From assembly GCA_037126765.1 (NCBI GenBank), contig JBBCBC010000026.1, forward strand, positions 31,729,698 through 31,793,697: 64,000 bases of DNA, given 5' to 3'. This DNA comes from Stenogyne calaminthoides (taxonomy: Eukaryota; Streptophyta; Magnoliopsida; Lamiales; Lamiaceae). The position numbers were made by a program, and so were the translations under genes. The notes beneath the pieces are model-generated. The model ran no database searches, was not told where the DNA came from, and saw only the letters and a list, made by a program, of their open reading frames with translations. Each line of letters opens with the position of its first letter. Position 1 is the first letter of the stretch. Shown piece after piece: positions 43,312 to 56,700 of this stretch.

Positions 43312-46300
43312 TCAAGAACCGTCCATGGAGATATCATTAACAGCAGGAATATTGGTGTTGGTGTTGAAACCAGCATCGTTTGGTTTCTGAGTCTGCATCG
43401 CTCCAAACGTGAATTCTTGAGGGGGAATGTCGAACGATGTTCGGTTAAATATTGAAGGACTGGCAGTATTGTTGAAAACTGGAGACGGGGTTGGTGGGTT
43501 GTTTGGCTTTGAGAAGCCAAAGCTGAAAGATGGCAAACCAGGCATTGCAATACCACTCGTCTCGGTTGAACCAAAAATTTTCTGCTCGTATTCCTGTAAC
43601 TGCTGGTAGACAGCTGAAATTATAAAAGCAGAAACATTCAGATTTGAAATTACGTGAGTAAAACTCTATTACATTACATATCATAACAAAGATTGGAAGT
43701 CTGATCAGAAGCACTTGAAAACAAAATTTATACTGGATCAGATCCTACCTATAGCTTCAATTTCCCGACTCCCTATAAGGGTGTGTATGCAAACCTCACT
43801 AAACGGTTTCCAGGATCAGTTTTTCAAAAACTGTGAGAAGAAGCTTTTGAAAAAACAGTGCTTCTCACTCACTTTTTATTGATTGCAACCATCCACTAAA
43901 AACTTTTGACGAATTATTAGTAATTCACATACTTTCGACCATAAATGGATTTAGGGGTACTGGGGTAGGGGTTGTCACAATAGGAATTTTTTATTTGTTT
44001 CATTTATATGTAAGAAATCTTTTGTTTAGACATGTAATGAGTCCACATATCCCCACACCCACCTCGTGAGTTATAACACAAAATGATATTATAATATGAA
44101 AAGTTTCGTCACATTTGGAGCAAAATTCTAGATCCACCCCTGTTTTTGGCATCCATTCCTCTTACAAATCCTAGGATGTTATTAGCTCACTTATAGTTCT
44201 TTTTCTTTTGGGTACTTTAAGCAATATAGTGATATACAAATAATAACTCTTTTGCAGATCACACAAGCTCTGAAAATATTAATGGGTGAGTTTGATCAAA
44301 CCTTGATTTAGCTCAACTGACGGTCTGTGTTCTTTCACCCATTGGTAACTCTGTGCAAGCCTCCATGCCTTGCTTTTCATTAAAAATGCCATTACTATTG
44401 CAGGTGACCTGTAAGAAGCAATAATGCAATGTAAAAGAAATTGACTACAATCTTCTCTTGAGGTATGCCATTAGGATCAAATACCTCATCTAGAATATTA
44501 ACCATATGGCAGCATATGTTATAAAACAAACTCTGAACTTTACATTGTTCTTCATAAAGAAACGGGTAACAAAAATATAAAGAAGAAAAGGACCATCCTA
44601 AAGAGAGTGAGGGAGAAGGCATTGTGATGGTAAGTTCACCTATTTTTTCCAGACATGCAATGCACAAGAACCCGAGCTCTATCGATTTGGCATTGTTCTG
44701 CACAATATATACCAGAAAAATAAGTTCGATAATGATATCATCAGTAAACTGAAAATGAATAAAAACAAACTCAATACTAAAGATCTCTCTTTTGCAAAAC
44801 AAGAGAATGAAGAAGGATAAGAATAAAGAAATATAATCATATATGGATTAAAGTGAAGTTTATGTTGCTTAAGACACAAACCAAGGGATTCACTGCAGCA
44901 TTTCCACGAAGTAAATAACTATCAAATTACTCAGGATGTTCTGTGTTTCCTTAAGAGAAGACAACTAAAACCTAAAATGTTTATTAACCATTGCATAAAT
45001 AGCGAGTATAGTTTGCATCGTACTTAGTTTAAGCCACTCAAAGTATCCTAAGATTGATATAATTGGATCTTGATAGATCCCTTTATGTGAATTGCTTTTA
45101 CACATAAAGGCAACCTTTTTAATGGCCACATCTGTTTCAACTGTCATATGCTAATATAATTCTTCACATAGGCTTACAAATTTTATACAAAAGTCAAAGG
45201 GCATACCTAAGAACTGAATTGCATCATCGAAGGGCAATTTCTGATCATATTGGAGACAGTGATAGGTAAAAGAGTTCTTATACAAATTTTGAAGAGCAGG
45301 CACAGTCTGCACAGAAAATAAATCTGTTAGAATAATGAATGTCTATTTTCTGAAATGAACACATCACAAATATCTGTTAAAGAATGAAAATATCCTTATA
45401 AGGATGATCAACTGAGATGCAGCAAGTTGGCCAAATCACAGCTGCTAGCTGAACCAAAATAAACAAATCCAATCTAATTACAAGAAGTAGCCATCTAAAT
45501 CTACATATTAGGACGCTTCTCCATGATTCAGAATAACTTGAACAAATGAACAAGTATTGGACAAAGAACTTGAAAGAATACTGTATACTAATATTCACAA
45601 AATCAAGGTGTACATGAAAATTAATGCTTAGAATAGGTAAAACATCTATGATCACATGCAAGGACAACAAAGAAAATTGTCATTCAATTAAGAATCCAAA
45701 GAACAAGATAGCATATTAAAATAGCCTCACCAACGTAGGATAGATTACGCAAATATGAGACTTGTACAAGTCATTCAAGGGCAATTTGGGTAACATCGAT
45801 GAGAAGGTATAGTGACAGCCCCTACAGTTAGTCAATCTTATTAATAGACAAACCTTAACTAAGGCAACAACATTTTCCTTTTAAAGTAAAAATCTGTCAC
45901 ATCTTCCACTTAAATATGACACCTATCATATCAAGGAAAGTCCAATGATTTGAGATTACCAAACAAGACAGCCACTTCCAGGCATTGTTTAATTATACCT
46001 TCAAGCCCAAGTGATTTAGAACACTCTAAATGGTATAAAACTCAATAACTTTTCTTCTATATCAGGAATCAAGCCTAAACATAAGCTTCCTAACTCCATA
46101 AAATCAGACATTCAAACAAAATAGCCATGAAAATAACTTTCTACAGGCTACTATACATACGAAGCTAAACACATCCGTTCACATCCACAAACAAAGCTCA
46201 AATTATTAACAACAAAATTACAGTAAAACAAACCAAAATCAACAAAGATTGAAGCTTTAACATATATAATCAAACGGAATTCAGAATTGGAACGAATTTT

Positions 46301-46548
46301 ACATTGAGGACACGGGAAATGCCCTGCGACTTGAGAAGCTCGGCACGGGCAGCATTATCATAGCTGCCCAAATAGAGGAACTCCGGCAAGATCTCCGACG
46401 GAAAGGCGCTGAGTTGGGCGGCGGGGGCGGCGGATTTATCGGAGACGGCGACCATACGGTGGCCGCAGACGCCGCAGACCTCGCCCTCCGCGTACTTGTG
46501 GTAGTGCCCACAAATCCCGCATGGGTTTTCTCTCTCTCTCTTCCTCAT
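43312..46548 (-). CDS. IBR5: IBR5 dual-specificity protein phosphatase
   Basis: Five exons on the minus strand: 46548-46303, 45306-45207, 44697-44640, 44408-44302, 43613-43312. They join in frame to 270 residues, slightly longer than Arabidopsis IBR5. The N-terminus has a small zinc-binding motif (CGICGHYHKYAEGEVCGVCG, four Cys). The dual-specificity domain follows: SAFPSEILPEFLYLGSYDNA, YDQKLPFDDAIQFL, and the active site HCMSGKNR (HCx5R). A Phe/Pro/Ser-rich tail ends NDISMDGS, as in IBR5. In Arabidopsis IBR5 dephosphorylates MPK12 and promotes auxin and abscisic acid responses. The third exon is only 58 bases. Introns contain old repeat debris (43750-44200). It converges on the metalloprotease gene. 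Confidence 0.95.
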
Positions 46549-46889
46549 GATTGATGGTCAACTCCGCGATCCAATTCTTATTGATTCTGGAGTTTAGGGT
46601 TTGATTCGTGCAATTGTGGGGGGGATTTGTCAGGAATCTTTCGACTGGATTTGGAATTGAAATTGGGTAGCCCTGCGAATCAGTTGAGCAGAGTGATTGT
46701 CACCTGTTATCTCTCTCTCTCTCTTCATATTCCAAAGCCTACCAGCATTTTGATTGGAAGACGAACAATATCATTAAACTAAATGGAGTAATATGTATAC
46801 TTATGTATATACAAAATTATTTTTATAACAAATTAGTAGTATCTTCAAAAACCTCTGTGAAATCGTATATATTTAATCAAAATATATTC

Positions 46890-47010
46890 TTTTATACAAA
46901 AATTCGTATGAGACGGGATACAACCTAACACAAATCAATATCCACTCTCCCAAAGTATTAAAGCGCAAATACTCAAATATGTCCCGTCTCACACAAATGT
47001 GTCTCATTCT
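46890..47010. mobile_element. MITE, family 3, copy 4
   Basis: AAATTCGTATGAGACGGGAT on the left and GTCCCGTCTCACACAAATGT on the right; 350 bases upstream of IBR5. Confidence 0.7.
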
Positions 47011-47012
47011 TT

Positions 47013-47388
47013 GGGTATGTTTGTTTTGAAACTATTCCGGACGGACTTTGGACTTTACAATTCCACATACTCATTTAATACAATACTAAATCCAGGATTT
47101 TAAAATCCAATTTAAAACCTAATTTAAACCCTACTTCTGCACCTATTTCCCCATTAATAATAATATTATCATTTTTACACAATTTTCAATACAATACTCT
47201 ATCATTCAATCATTACAATAATAATATAATAATACAAATCAATCAACTTTTTTACAATCATATATAATCATACCCTATAAAATCTCAAAACAAACATACA
47301 ATTTCACTATTCATTAGGATTTTAAAATCCTAGATTTTAAAGTTTAGAATTTCTCCCGCCACTATAAATCTAAAACAAACATACTGGA
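47013..47388. mobile_element. Possible Tourist-like MITE (relative of 29157-29520)
   Basis: Left end GGGTATGTTTGTTTTGAAAC and right end AATCTAAAACAAACATACT are imperfect inverted repeats like those of the element at 29157. I could not confirm a target duplication. Confidence 0.55.
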
Positions 47389-47819
47389 TTTTAGTATCAA
47401 ATCCGCTCATAATATGAAGTAATATAATGATTTACCAAGCAAAAACTCACCCGTAAAATTTTTCATAGTGTAAAATTAATATTATTATATTTATAAATTA
47501 GATTTTAAAATAAATAACATAATAAACATATATATATATATATATTAAATTTAAAAAATGAGAATTTGAGTGTCAAATTAACAAGAGAACTACACATATC
47601 AAAATGTATTATTATGTATATAATAGATTAATTATATTTTTTTGGATCAATCAAAAAAGGTATATTATTAATTATTAATTATTAAGTAAAAAATTGGGTT
47701 CAAGAGGCACACCCGTCCTAACATAATACAAAAAAGAGGAGAGAAATATCATTACTAAAAGGAAGCAGTTTTGTTTTCCTTCACATTTAAGACAAAATTT
47801 CTTTACTAAGATTATGTTG
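47389..47819. other. Intergenic, AT-rich
   Basis: A (TA)n run at 47531-47546. No gene or repeat family recognised. Confidence 0.5.
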
Positions 47820-48420
47820 TCACTTCAGAAAAGGAAGATCTTTAGCTTTTGGGTTTTCTTGCCATTGTCCAAGATCAAGTTCTCGCTTTGAGTTCTTTTG
47901 ACAATTTCTTCACATCCAATCCAAATAATGTTCTCAAAAGTCTTTTTGTTTCTCATTTTTCAAATTAACCAAACCAAGTCAATCCATAAAGTCTAAGCGA
48001 TTTTACCATGAAGAGTTGAATTGAACATTGCCTCGTGTTGTAGGAGATGAATGAAGTGATTCAAGTGAGTAACCATGGATACGTCTGCCCACCTGTGGAG
48101 ATTGTACCAGAGTGTTGTCGAGACACCACAATCAAAGAACAAGTGAGTCGAATCTTCATTCTTTTCTCCACAAAGTGTGCAAAGTAGATCGCCATTTACC
48201 GGAATGATGGATCTTTTCGTACCAAGTTATATTTTATCGGTAGCCTTTGTTTCATCATCTTCCACACAATTGATTGGACTCTTTTCGGGGCAAATATTTG
48301 TATGTCAATTTCTTCGTGTCATCTTCTTCTTATTCGTCTAGGCCGAACATGCTTGTGTAGGCCTTCTTCGTCGAGAGAAAATTTCGTTTGAAGCTTGATT
48401 CCAACTCCAAATATCCTCTT
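47820..48420 (-). mobile_element. LINE zinc-finger (zf-RVT) remnant
   Basis: The minus strand reads GDLLCTLCGEKNEDSTHLFF and DCGVSTTLWYNLHRW, the zf-RVT domain that follows LINE reverse transcriptases in plants, then a TLWIDLVWLI and NKKTFENI tail. Two stops break it. Upstream parts of the RT are barely recognisable beyond 48310. Confidence 0.88.
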
Positions 48421-49101
48421 TCAAGGGCTCTATCTTGTACCTGCTTATACAATGATGCAGATTGTTAAGACTAGATTCCTCTCTTGTTCTCAATCTCAGC
48501 CTCCAACTCATATCCCAAATTCGCCCCACGTTACCCCAATGCCCCATTTCACTATTTTTTACTTGTTTTTGTTACTTAGTGTAAATAATCTACCAAAACT
48601 CTCACAAATCAACCCAAAAATCCCGTGTTTGCTATGTTGCCCACCACCATCTTAATTTCGATTCAATTCCCTCCCCTTCTAAACCTAAATAGACATTACA
48701 AATATCTTTCCACTACCCCAACATCAAGCCTCTCCCCGATTTGATCACTTTCACCTACAGTCTATTTGGTTCGTTAAGAAATTTCAAAATCTATTTCTTA
48801 ATCAACACTAAATTAAAAAACTCAAATCCCTAATCCCCAAACCTCCGCTAACTCTTCGTCTTGAAAAATTTCTCCCCACCTAACCCAAGAAATTTTACTT
48901 TTGAGATTACACCCCATAAGAATTCTCATTGAGTTCTCTTTATTTACTCAAGGTTTTCTTATAATAGATTAATAAAGATATGTAAATATGCATGTATACA
49001 TAATAAATGACAAAGTTTAGGGTGAACAGGTTTCACGCAAGGAATCTGTATATTATTTATATAATTAAAGGTCATTAGTCATTATAACTTAATTTTATGA
49101 C
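48421..49101. other. Intergenic, no gene seen
   Basis: Pyrimidine-rich DNA, possibly further LINE debris (minus strand), but no motif was readable. Open frames here are short. Confidence 0.45.
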
Positions 49102-49106
49102 TTATT

Positions 49107-50785
49107 TGTTGGGAAATAGGGTGTCCGGATCTATTCGAGGTGCAATTTAAATTATTTAATTATTATTACCATGAATTAATCATATATTAATTCAAATAAC
49201 AATTAAAACAACAACAAATCATGCGAACAATTATGCCACATAAATCCTACACATGCGGATTTCTAGGAGTTATGTGAGGCTTACCTTTTGGCGGATTAAA
49301 GGATAGAGAATCTGATCACATACCCAACGACATTCTCTAGTATTCCCACATCCTTATTTGATATCCCGGTGGTAGGAATCTCCTTCAAATAATTAACAAA
49401 AGGAAAAATAAAAATTGTTGCATCGCCTTTGTGGATTTCTAATTTTTTCAACACATGAAATTATGTTGGGGATAAAAAAAACATCCCCTATTTATAGATA
49501 CTAGGTGGGTGGGGGGGGCGAAATTTGTGAGTATTTTAGGTTCTAGGAAATTTCTTTGTATCTTCCCAAGATACAATCTTGAACATATCTCATATATTCT
49601 ATTTCCATAATAATCACAAAATATCTTTCCTTCCCATATCTATGAGATTTTCGAAAATCTCCAAGAATAAAGAATCAAGTTTTGATTTCTTGAATATGAG
49701 ATAATCTTGTATTCCAAGAATACTTATATTTTTCCATAAAATCTTTAAAAAAAAATCAAGAAATTTTTTTTTTCTTCTTTACTCCAAATTTTCGAAAAAA
49801 ACAAGAAAAATTAGGCAACAATATTTCTTTTATTTTAATCACTTTTTCCAGTTATTGGACTTTATCTTTGAGCTACTTGAGGGGTCTTTAGGAGAATTAA
49901 GATTGGACCTTCCAATGGACTTTGAATTATCAATATTGAGCCACAATATTATTCAAGCCCATTAATATTAATTAATCCCACTACATAATTAATATTGCAC
50001 TATCCATCTTAACCTATATTATTGTAATATGGCTCCCGGTTATTATTTCCCGTGTTTAAGATTATTCAGTTCATTAATTAATTCAAGCCACTGAAAAGCT
50101 TTATATTAATTAATATATTTTTCCTTGGAGTAAGAACATCTCAACATTATTATCCATACCGGAAACTAATTTCACTTGCAAGATTTGGTATGATAAAACT
50201 TCTGAGCCCACCAAGGGGACAAATCACGCAAGACATACTTGCACACGATTCTCTGTATTAAATCTTAGCAATCGTCAGATAACTAATAATATTACCCAAA
50301 GCACAAAGTATTGAATCACATTGATTCTCTACCCAACATGATTAATTACACACGATCCTATTTAAGGGATAAAGATTAAGAAATAACGAACTACTGAGGT
50401 CTAATTCTTCCACATTAAGTACTGAAGAATTTATCCTCGCTGTAGATCCTATTCAGCGCATCATAATGCACTAGTGTAATATCTTGTTCAAGACAAGTCA
50501 ATCTGAGTCTTACATTTCAACCTTTCACGATGGATTGTTCATTTACATCTAGGTTGTGAATTTGTACTTATTTACAATGAACTGTTAATGTGATCTTCTG
50601 TGATCTGGTATCACCACATTAACTACCATGTAACACGTACTATTATTGAACAGTTATGCAGTAAATATATATAACATTCATTCATATTTAAAGTAACATT
50701 GATAAATAATTTATTTTAGTAAATAAGACAGAAATTCAGTTTGATTATATAAAGTAAAAACATAATTTCCAGTATAACCCCAACA
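49107..50785. mobile_element. Solo LTR (1679 bp)
   Basis: Begins TGTTGGGAAATAGGGTGTCC and ends AGTATAACCCCAACA, so TGTTGGG and CCCAACA form the terminal inverted repeat. The exact five-base target duplication TTATT flanks it (49102-49106 and 50786-50790). No internal retrotransposon sequence adjoins, as expected after recombination between two LTRs. The superfamily cannot be told from the LTR alone. Confidence 0.92.
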
Positions 50786-50790
50786 TTATT

Positions 50791-51530
50791 ACTTGTGATA
50801 CTAAAAGGTATGTCTTATATTACAATAGGAATATTAATAGTGATAATTAAAGAGTATGAATTGCATTACAAAATAATATTATTCGCCATAACTGAAAGGT
50901 AAAATCTATAAAAATGAAACTAATTTTATGATGAACAAATTTCACATGGAACCTACTCATAATAAATATGTATATACATACCATAAATATAAAATTATAT
51001 TTATTTTACAAGTATTAAGTATTAACTTCATATCTATCTACATATAGTATATAATAATGCTAACCAGCCTAAAATTGAATTTGAATATTAACATTTTTCA
51101 CCAAATTTATTGCTAAATTAAAGACCTAAACATGTATAAATAAATAGAATTTAAAATTTGGCTATTAATATTATTGGTGTGACTGACATCAGCAAAAATC
51201 CCATTTTTGCCGATATTGATTTGAGTATTTATTTGTTTTTCTATTTAATTTTTTTGGAAGCGAGAAGGTGAATAATGAGTATAAATATAAGGGTAACATC
51301 GTCTATTTTAGTATTAAAATTTACGAGGAGTTTTTTAATTACAAATTTGTACGAGAATATAAATAGTATACCATAATAAAAAATTGCACCGATAAACTAG
51401 CGCATAAAAGATTTTATCCGATTTATAACATATACTTTAACACCTGAAATTGATAATTGTAAAAAGAAATGTTAAAATGACGTCCTTTAGTTCCCAAAAT
51501 TAACAAAAATACACATTCCTAAATCAACGT
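50791..51530. other. Intergenic, upstream of the HAC1-like gene
   Basis: AT-rich, with no recognised repeat. The promoter of the next gene probably starts near 51450-51550. Confidence 0.5.
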
Positions 51531-53708
51531 CTTTCTTCCGTAAAAATAAAATAAAAATCAACGTCTTTCTTCCCCAAATCATCGTTCTTCATTGAGACAT
51601 CCTACGACGCCGTTCGGTCTTCGGCGCCGCCATTTGCTCCCGACTCGATTCCGCCTGCTCTCTGTTGTTTTTCTATATCCTGAAGTGTTCAGGCCAGCTT
51701 CTATTTATCACGCTCACAATTTGGCGCAGCGTCATTCGTTTTTTGTGGGTCAGTTGATTTTCGCTTTTCTATTGGATTTAAATGTTAATTGCAATCAACA
51801 TTAACCCAATTTGGAGTTCCAATTTTTGTTCGATCAAAATTGATGCTGTAACTCGAATCCCCCAGTTTGGTTCAAACCCTAATTGAATTTTTTAAAATGA
51901 TTCCTTTTATTTTTAGCTTGATCGTTTATATGCAATTTATTTGAGCTTAGAAAATTTTCTTGTGGGTTGATTGCACTTTTTGTATGTTGTTATGCACTTG
52001 ATCAAGCTTCTGGGCAGTTCTGAGTTATTAGCAATTTGATTTAATGTTTGTTTGATGTCGACAGAGCTGAAAGGTGTTGAATTTGTTAAAGAAAATAACT
52101 GTATGCTTATCTGTTTGTGCGTGTGTGAGTTTTTAGATCAAATGCTTGTCATTTTGCTCTGAAATACACAGTCATCTGCCTGCTCAGTAAAGTGAAAAAC
52201 ACTTTTCCGAGTATCAAAGTTGTCGTTTATTTGATCCTTTAATTAGTTAGATCCTTTACCTAAGACTTAACTTTCAGGATTTACATTTATGCCATTTTAT
52301 TTTAGGTGGTTAACGGGAATTAGTGGAAAGAATCTATTTTGCCATTAAGGACATGCATACTTTACATGGATGCTATTTGTAAAGTGTTTCTGATCACGTT
52401 GATTCCTCTCCTGTGAAATGATTCGAGTAATGGGATTTAGGACTTTTTTTGCTTTTATTTGGTTTTATCATGACCGTTCAATGTGGACCCACTCTACAGA
52501 ATTTCTTATTGGCGATTAGAAATTTGAAATTACATAACTGCCTCAGACAACTGCCATCTATCAAACTATTTAGAAAGATAGGAGGATTAAAAGTGAGATT
52601 TTTGAATTTTTCATTTGTGAACTTTAGCAAGTCCTGTGGCAGGAAGCAAGCTTAGAGAGGAAAAAGAGTAAGGTCTTACTGAGAGCAGTCAATCAAGAAG
52701 GGCATTTGAATGATTTTTTCAGTTATAACGTGAACAAAATTCTTTATGAATGACGTGAGATGGGATTGCTTCCATCTGAGCAGCTATTCTCGACTCCTCA
52801 GTTAACTTGGGACAAGAAAGCAACTGGTGAAAATTGGGATCTTTTTTTATTTCTAGGAATCCCCTTATCTTCTTAAGCTTGAAATCAGCAAAGTCTTTTG
52901 AAACACATGGGTTCATATGCATTTTCCTGCTTTCTCCTGACCCTCCTTAGTTTGGTTGGTGAGTTCTTGTCCTTTTTGTGGTAAGAGAGCATGCTAGAGT
53001 TGAAAGTGAAACTTTTCGCACTTTAGTAGCAACTGTGAAAGATTAATGATGATTGTTTTCCTCTTTGATTGAATGGCTATAATTTTGTCATGAGGTGCTT
53101 GATTTTTTTGTTCTAGGAGATGTGAACTTAAAGTGGGTTTTACTTGGTGAAAAGGCAATCAGATTAATATGTTCTTGAATTCAAAACTCTTCTTTGAATT
53201 TGGACTCCTAACTACGACATCCTTTGTTTGATATGGTGCACCAAATTTTAGGTTGTCAGTATGTTTCTGGGACTCAATTTCAAGTCTCAGCTTGCATTTA
53301 AAGTGAAAAAAATACACACAGATGATTGATAAAGTTTCGATGAACAAATCATGGTTTGGACTTCCAAGTATTTTGGCATATTAGAGTATCTGAATTGACA
53401 GTTGCAGATCATCTAGTGGAGCATGTGATTATATTTTAATTTGCATGTAGCATCAATGTCTGTTTGTTTTTTTTAAAATATTTGAGATATGTCTGTTTGT
53501 TCTGTATGTTAGTCTCTTCTGAAAAAGAGGACTTATTTGCAAATTTCTTGTGGACTTCACGTTGCAGGTGTGACAAGGTTTTGGCTTTTTTTTTATTGTT
53601 AACAACTTAAAAGTGGGACTTGACTAGATCTACACCCGTTCAATTGGTTTTGATATGGTCTTTTACACCTTCATGGAACTCTGAAGGACATTCTATTATA
53701 AATAAGCA
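51531..53708 (+). other. Probable 5' leader and leader intron(s) of the HAC1-like gene
   Basis: A T/C-rich stretch at 51530-51740 resembles a transcribed leader (TTCTTCATTGAGACATCC onward). T-rich intron-like sequence then continues to the start codon, with candidate acceptors near 53567 (TTGCAG). Leader introns are known in HAC genes. Exact exons cannot be fixed without transcripts. The short frames in between have no protein similarity that I recognise. Confidence 0.45.
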
Positions 53709-56700
53709 ATGAATTTGCAAGCTCACCATTCTGGGCAGTTCCCTGTTCAGGTACCAAACCAAGCTGGTACCATGTTACCCGGGCTATCACAGCAAAATGG
53801 AAATCACATGACTAACCAGATGCAGAATCCTAGTATCCATCGTGTTGTATCAAATACAGATCCTGAATATGCTAAAACACGCAGATATATGCAACAAAAG
53901 ATGTAAGACTGTATTTTTGTTATTTATGTTGACGAATGAGAGGCTTTAATATGATTATTGTTATGGATAACTAACATATCGGAAAAATTGATCAAGATTA
54001 TGCGCTGTGTTTTCTAAAGTTGCAAGTTCTCCCTTTTGCAGCTGGGATTTTCTTATGCAGCGACGTCAACCATCTCATGAAGTCCCCCAGAAGAAATTGA
54101 TGGATTTAGTGAAACGTTTAGAAGAGGCTTTGTTCAAGAGTGCCAAAACAACGGTGTGTTATATTTTGTCTTCCTTATAAACATTGTTCTTTTGAATATC
54201 ATGTGTTTCTCTTTCATGTATAATGCATGCATAAGAATGTTTACAATGTGTAGGAAGTGCTTATAAATGCCATCATTGTATTGGAAAGGCCTTTTACATA
54301 TTAATATTTCTCTTTTGTCAGGATGAGTACCTAAACCTAGCAACTTTGGAACATCGTTTGCATATTCTGATTCAACGCCTACCTACTATGAGTAATCAGC
54401 AGTTCTCTCATGCTAATTCTTCTCATTCTACTGGTACTATGATTCCAACTCCTGGGTTGCAACAAGCTAGAAATTCTAACGTTACTGGAAATCCGTCTTT
54501 AGATGGCTCTCTTGTTGTTAACAATAGTTCCAACGCAATTGCTTCAAGTAGTGCCAATTCTGGTAACTTCTTGCCAACTGGAAATGGGTCTTCTGGCCAT
54601 GTCCCAGGTGATCCTTTTAGTTCATCTGATGGTACTTTAGTCTTATCTGAGGTATTGATTTTGACTTGCCGTTAAACTCTTTCCTCACACATTTGTTCTT
54701 TTAGGAGCTTTGGCTAATGGATATCAGCAGTCATCTCCCGCTTTCTCTGTCAATTCTGGGGGAAATAACATGGCAACATCCATGGATGCACAGAGAATGA
54801 GTAGTCAAATGATCCCTACCCCAGGATTTAATAATAGTAACAATTATGAAGTTAATAACAATGCTAATAACCAGTCATTTACGAATATGGAATCATCCAA
54901 TAATGCTGGTGCATTTCCAGCTAGTGAATCTTCATCCGTATCACAGCCTATGCAGCAAAAGCTGCGTGGAGGTGGTCAAAATAGTCGTATCTTACATAAC
55001 ATTGGAGGACACATGGGTGGTGGAATCAGATCTACATTGCAGCAGAAGTCCTATGGATTACCAAACGGGCCCTTAAATGGGGGGATGGGGATGAATATGT
55101 CCATGATTAGTGGTCCTGGAACCACGGAGGGCTATCTATCAGGAACAATGTATGGGAACTCCACCAAACCCTTGCATCAACACTTTGACCAAAATCAGCG
55201 ACCAGTAATGCAGGGTACTCTTGTTCTCTCTTCAACACTCCTAGCATTATTCTATATGCGACAGACCTATATTTTAACAAAATTTATCTCATTATGGCTT
55301 TTAATATTATTCCTCACTGCAAAGTGTTCTATGTGACAGGTGATGGATATGGAATTAGTGGTGCTGAGGCTTCAGGATCTGGGAACTTGTATCCTCCTGC
55401 ATCCTCTGTTGGATCGATGATGAACAATCAGAGCTTGAATGCGATATCGATGCAGTCTATGCCAAAGACAAACCCTCCTCTGATGATTAATAGTCAGTCG
55501 AATGTACATTCTACCCCTATGAAGTCTCAATCAATTGATCAATCGGAGAATATGAATTTTCAGCCGCAGTATTCAGTTAGAGAAAACTTCACACAACAAC
55601 AATTTCAACCACCATCGCACCAGTTTCAGCGCCAGCAACTTCTCCAGAATCAGGTCCAACAAAGGCAAACTCAAAACCAGCTTTTGTTAAAGAATGATAC
55701 TTTTGGTCAATCCCAGGTATCATCAAATATGGTTGCTGAGGCGAAGTCTGGGCATGGTGATGAAGTTATGCAATCACAAGTCTCTGACCCATTCCAGTTC
55801 TCCGATATGCAGAGTCATTTCCAACATAACTCGATGGATGACCATTCTAGAGCTACTCAGTTTCTCTCTCATCCATCTGGCTCACACGATGTCAGTTCAA
55901 CAGTTACTCATACTTCAGATCAGCTGTTGCATTCTAACCAACAAAATGATTTTGGTAGAGTCTCACAAGATCAAACCGTTCAAAATGAATTTCAGCATCG
56001 GTTAGCCGGGGAAGATGTAGCTCAACTAAATAATTTATCATCCAAAGAATCAATAATGGGTCAATCAGAAGCTTCCAGATCAGCTGAACCCCCAAGCACG
56101 AGCAACACTCTATGCAGATCTAATAACCTTAATCTTGAGCGCCAGTACAAGAACCAGCAGCGGTGGATTCTGTTTTTACGACATGCTCAACGATGTCCTG
56201 CACCAGAGGGGAAATGTCAAGAGCGTACCTGCTCAGCAGCTCAAAAGCTATTGAAACATATGTCAAGTTGCAATGTATTTCAGTGCCCATACCCTCGTTG
56301 TCGCGACACAAGAATTTTATTCAATCATCATAAAAAATGTCGCGATCCAATCTGCCCTGTTTGTATTCCTGTGAGAAATTATGTGCAACAGGCTCAATTG
56401 AAGGCACTTGCTCGATCTGATTTTAATTCTGGGCTGCCTAATTCCATCAGCAGTTCTAGTAAATCGAATGAGACTGCTGAAATTGCTGGAAGGTCAATGC
56501 ATAAGACGAGCCCAATGGTGGCTGAAACTCACCAAGATCTACAGCCTTCTATCAAACGTGTGAAAATTGAACAAGGCTCCCAATCCATAATCTCTGAAAG
56601 TGAAACTTCTGTCGCATTGGTTTCTACTGTAAATGAATCTCCTGTGCAGGATGCACAACATCATAATTCTCAGATCCCTATGAAGTCAGAAATTACTCAA

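Noticed and set aside
46299..46511. 70-codon minus-strand frame overlapping IBR5 exon 1
   Set aside because: A shifted reading of the IBR5 first exon, which has the conserved protein.
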